Below are positions 32,456 through 33,848 of a stretch of 33,848 nt of DNA, piece after piece. How positions within the stretch are numbered: position 1 is the first letter of the stretch; every line of letters begins with the position of its first letter. The notes under the pieces are model-generated. The model ran no database searches, was not told where the DNA came from, and saw nothing but the letters and a program-made list of their open reading frames with translations. Source of the DNA: Clostridia bacterium (GTDB lineage: Bacteria > Bacillota > Clostridia > Oscillospirales > Acutalibacteraceae); NCBI GenBank assembly GCA_017450005.1, contig JAFSYM010000005.1, positions 1 to 33,848 on the forward strand, given 5' to 3'. A program made the translations under genes and the position numbers.

Positions 32456-33538
32456 ATGAAGAGTCAAAGAATCCTTTCGATCCTGCTCATTTTTGCGTTT
32501 CTGTTCTGCTGCGTGTTTTCTGCACATGCGGAAAGCACACAGACGCCGTCCCTGACCGTGATCTGCTCCAACGTCGGCGGTCTGCCGATCCCGATGCTGT
32601 TTGCTCCGGAGCACAAATTCGTCCCGCACGCCGAACGTACACTCGGGCGGATGCTCAATGAAAGCGGCGCGGATGTGGTTGCCGTACAGGAGGATTTCCA
32701 GTACCACGCACTGCTCGCACGGCAGATGACCGACTATCCGTATCAGACCTTTACCAGCGGCGGCATCCCCGCCGGAGACGGCCTGAACGTGTTTTCCAAA
32801 TACCCGATCTACAATGTCGACCGTGTAGCCTGGACGCAATTCAACGGCATTCTGACCGACGACAACGACGGTCTGACGCCGAAGGGCTTCCTCAAATGCA
32901 CGCTGGATGTGAACGGAATGCTGATCGACCTGTACAACATCCACACAGATGCATCCCGCTCGATGGGCGACCAGCTCGCCAAAAAAGCGCAGTTCATCCA
33001 GCTTTCGCAGTACATCGAGGCGCATTCCGCCGGACGGCCGATCCTGATTACCGGCGACTTCAACTGCACGCTGCACACGTACTACTACGCCGAATTCTAC
33101 GAGACGATGCTTGCGGACGGCCAGTACAAGGATGCGTGGGTCGAATTCGTCAATGACGGCAACTATCTGCGCGGTGACGACGCGCAGGAGATCATCGACC
33201 GCTACAACGCGCAGTACGACAACGAGTTCTGGGGACTGTGGGACTCCTATGAGCGCGTCCTGTACCGCGGCGGCGACGGCCTGTCGTTCGACGTGACCGA
33301 CTTCGGTTACGAATACTACACCGACCGTCCCGACGTACCGCAGGCGCTGACCGATCACGCCGTGATGTCGTGCACACTGCAGCTGTATGCGCAGGATTAT
33401 GCGCGACCGGATACCGAGCTGCAGAAACCCGAAGATAAGCCATTGCAGGAAAAGATCGTCTATTTCGCGCAGATGGTCTGGCGCTGTCTGCGGCTGATGG
33501 CTTCGGATCTCGTGCGGTTGGTGCGCGAGGCATTTTAA
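32456..33538 (+). CDS. Secreted endonuclease/exonuclease/phosphatase-fold hydrolase
   Basis: A 360-residue exported protein of the DNase I/sphingomyelinase-like (EEP) fold. A signal peptide (1-25, ending AHA) comes first. Catalytic motifs are VAVQED with E79 (metal ligand), LYNIHTDAS, ITGDFNCT (DFN) and the terminal LTDHAV (DH). These residues support phosphodiester hydrolysis with magnesium. The C-terminal 60 residues are helical. GAGG stands about 9 nt before the ATG, directly behind the terminator of the previous unit; no clear own promoter was seen. The target could be nucleic acid, a phospholipid or an inositol phosphate. It may work outside the cell alongside the other secreted phosphoesterases in this window. 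Confidence 0.87.
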   Translation: MKSQRILSILLIFAFLFCCVFSAHAESTQTPSLTVICSNVGGLPIPMLFAPEHKFVPHAERTLGRMLNESGADVVAVQEDFQYHALLARQMTDYPYQTFTSGGIPAGDGLNVFSKYPIYNVDRVAWTQFNGILTDDNDGLTPKGFLKCTLDVNGMLIDLYNIHTDASRSMGDQLAKKAQFIQLSQYIEAHSAGRPILITGDFNCTLHTYYYAEFYETMLADGQYKDAWVEFVNDGNYLRGDDAQEIIDRYNAQYDNEFWGLWDSYERVLYRGGDGLSFDVTDFGYEYYTDRPDVPQALTDHAVMSCTLQLYAQDYARPDTELQKPEDKPLQEKIVYFAQMVWRCLRLMASDLVRLVREAF

Positions 33539-33587
33539 ACCGATCTTCACGTTTTTTTGGGGATGGTCAGATATCGATAAAAAGCGG

Positions 33588-33695
33588 TGTCATCGCGAGG
33601 AGCGAAGCGACGTGGCGATCCGTAACCCCGGTAGTGCATAAATGTATAAGAAGGAGAACGGATTGCCGCGCGCCATAAAGGCGCTCGCAATGACA
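33588..33695. repeat. REP/MITE-like inverted-repeat element
   Basis: A 108-bp element bounded by TGTCATCGCGAG (33588) and CTCGCAATGACA (ending 33695). Inner inverted segments GGCGATCCG and CGGATTGCC are also paired. The outer arms differ in the middle, so each half forms its own small hairpin. The TGTCATTGCGAGGAGCGAAG type is a widespread intergenic bacterial repeat as I know it. No coding frame is seen in it. Confidence 0.75.
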
Positions 33696-33723
33696 AACAA
33701 GGGGACATTTACTTAATGCCTGC

Positions 33724-33779
33724 TGAACAAAGCAAAATGCATTATAAATCAACCTTTTGAACGCATTTTGCTTTGTTCA
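33724..33779. repeat. Perfect 17-bp inverted repeat, hairpin 1 of 3
   Basis: TGAACAAAGCAAAATGC (33724-33740) and GCATTTTGCTTTGTTCA (33763-33779) are exact reverse complements with a 22-nt loop. There is no T-run beyond, so it is not a normal terminator. Confidence 0.9.
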
Positions 33780-33780
33780 A

Positions 33781-33822
33781 AGTGCAAGGTTTTTGCAGTA
33801 AATACCGCAAAAACCTTGCACT
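33781..33822. repeat. Perfect 16-bp inverted repeat, hairpin 2 of 3
   Basis: AGTGCAAGGTTTTTGC (33781-33796) and GCAAAAACCTTGCACT (33807-33822) are exact reverse complements around a 10-nt loop. It abuts hairpin 1 with one base between. Confidence 0.9.
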
Positions 33823-33848
33823 TGCTGTGCGAACGCTTCGCACAGCAA
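33822..33848. repeat. Perfect 11-bp inverted repeat, hairpin 3 of 3, at window edge
   Basis: TTGCTGTGCGA (33822-33832) and TCGCACAGCAA (33838-33848) are exact reverse complements with a 5-nt loop. It follows hairpin 2 directly and ends on the last base of the window; more units may lie beyond. The whole stretch 33539-33848 holds no gene. Confidence 0.85.

Noticed and set aside
33724-33848. Rho-independent terminators
   Set aside because: None of the three hairpins is followed by a U-rich tract, and the nearest gene ends almost 200 bp upstream.
1-33848. tRNA or rRNA genes, defence systems, prophage modules
   Set aside because: Intergenic gaps are short and were read through; no cloverleaf, rRNA or such gene clusters were seen.

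Overview
The window looks like a GC-rich chromosomal segment of a gut-type Clostridia bacterium (Firmicutes; probably Oscillospiraceae/Ruminococcaceae-like). Four things point there: an ispH gene fused to ribosomal-S1-type domains and placed after cmk and plsC, a Firmicutes-style 6S RNA, an S-box (SAM-I) riboswitch on metK, and sigma-A promoters with exact 17-bp spacers. Taxonomy is inferred from gene content only. Coding density is high. Most long antisense frames are shadows caused by GC-rich codon use.

Region 1 (1-8200) holds the 5' part of an IS200/IS605 transposase with its regulatory hairpins. Next comes a leftward operon rmuC > GH3 glycosidase > very large secreted double metallophosphoesterase with a hexapeptide-repeat stalk. 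Region 2 (8200-15480) has a secreted LCAT-like acyltransferase/lipase and a ChbG/YdjC-type deacetylase on the plus strand, then a leftward pair (D,D-carboxypeptidase > secreted GQSN esterase), then a small metallophosphoesterase diverging from it. Region 3 (15480-19050) holds an MFS transporter, an unrecognised 319-aa protein, a DUF1292 protein, a 6S RNA and a possible beta-propeller-like protein.

Region 4 (19080-22815) concerns SAM: riboswitch-controlled metK, then a separately promoted unit trmN6-like > rsmI > membrane-anchored protein. Region 5 (22825-26711) has an unusual single-chain fusion of a sugar isomerase/epimerase TIM barrel with a mannonate-oxidoreductase-like SDR, an iron-dependent alcohol dehydrogenase started by TTG behind a perfect consensus promoter, and a lipoprotein. 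Region 6 (26727-32388) is a tight housekeeping run: lipid kinase, thyA, folA, cmk, plsC, ispH-S1. It serves dTMP/folate, CTP, phospholipid, isoprenoid and translation functions, with 4-bp stop/start overlaps at several junctions. Region 7 (32400-33848) has a secreted EEP-fold phosphodiesterase, then a non-coding tail with a REP/MITE-like inverted repeat and three abutting perfect hairpins that run to the window edge.

No defence system, CRISPR array, phage module or tRNA/rRNA gene was found. The strongest second-look items are the isomerase-SDR fusion, the internal promoter and ribosome-binding site inside ispH-S1, the alternative pairing in the SAM riboswitch, and the hairpin cluster at the right edge.
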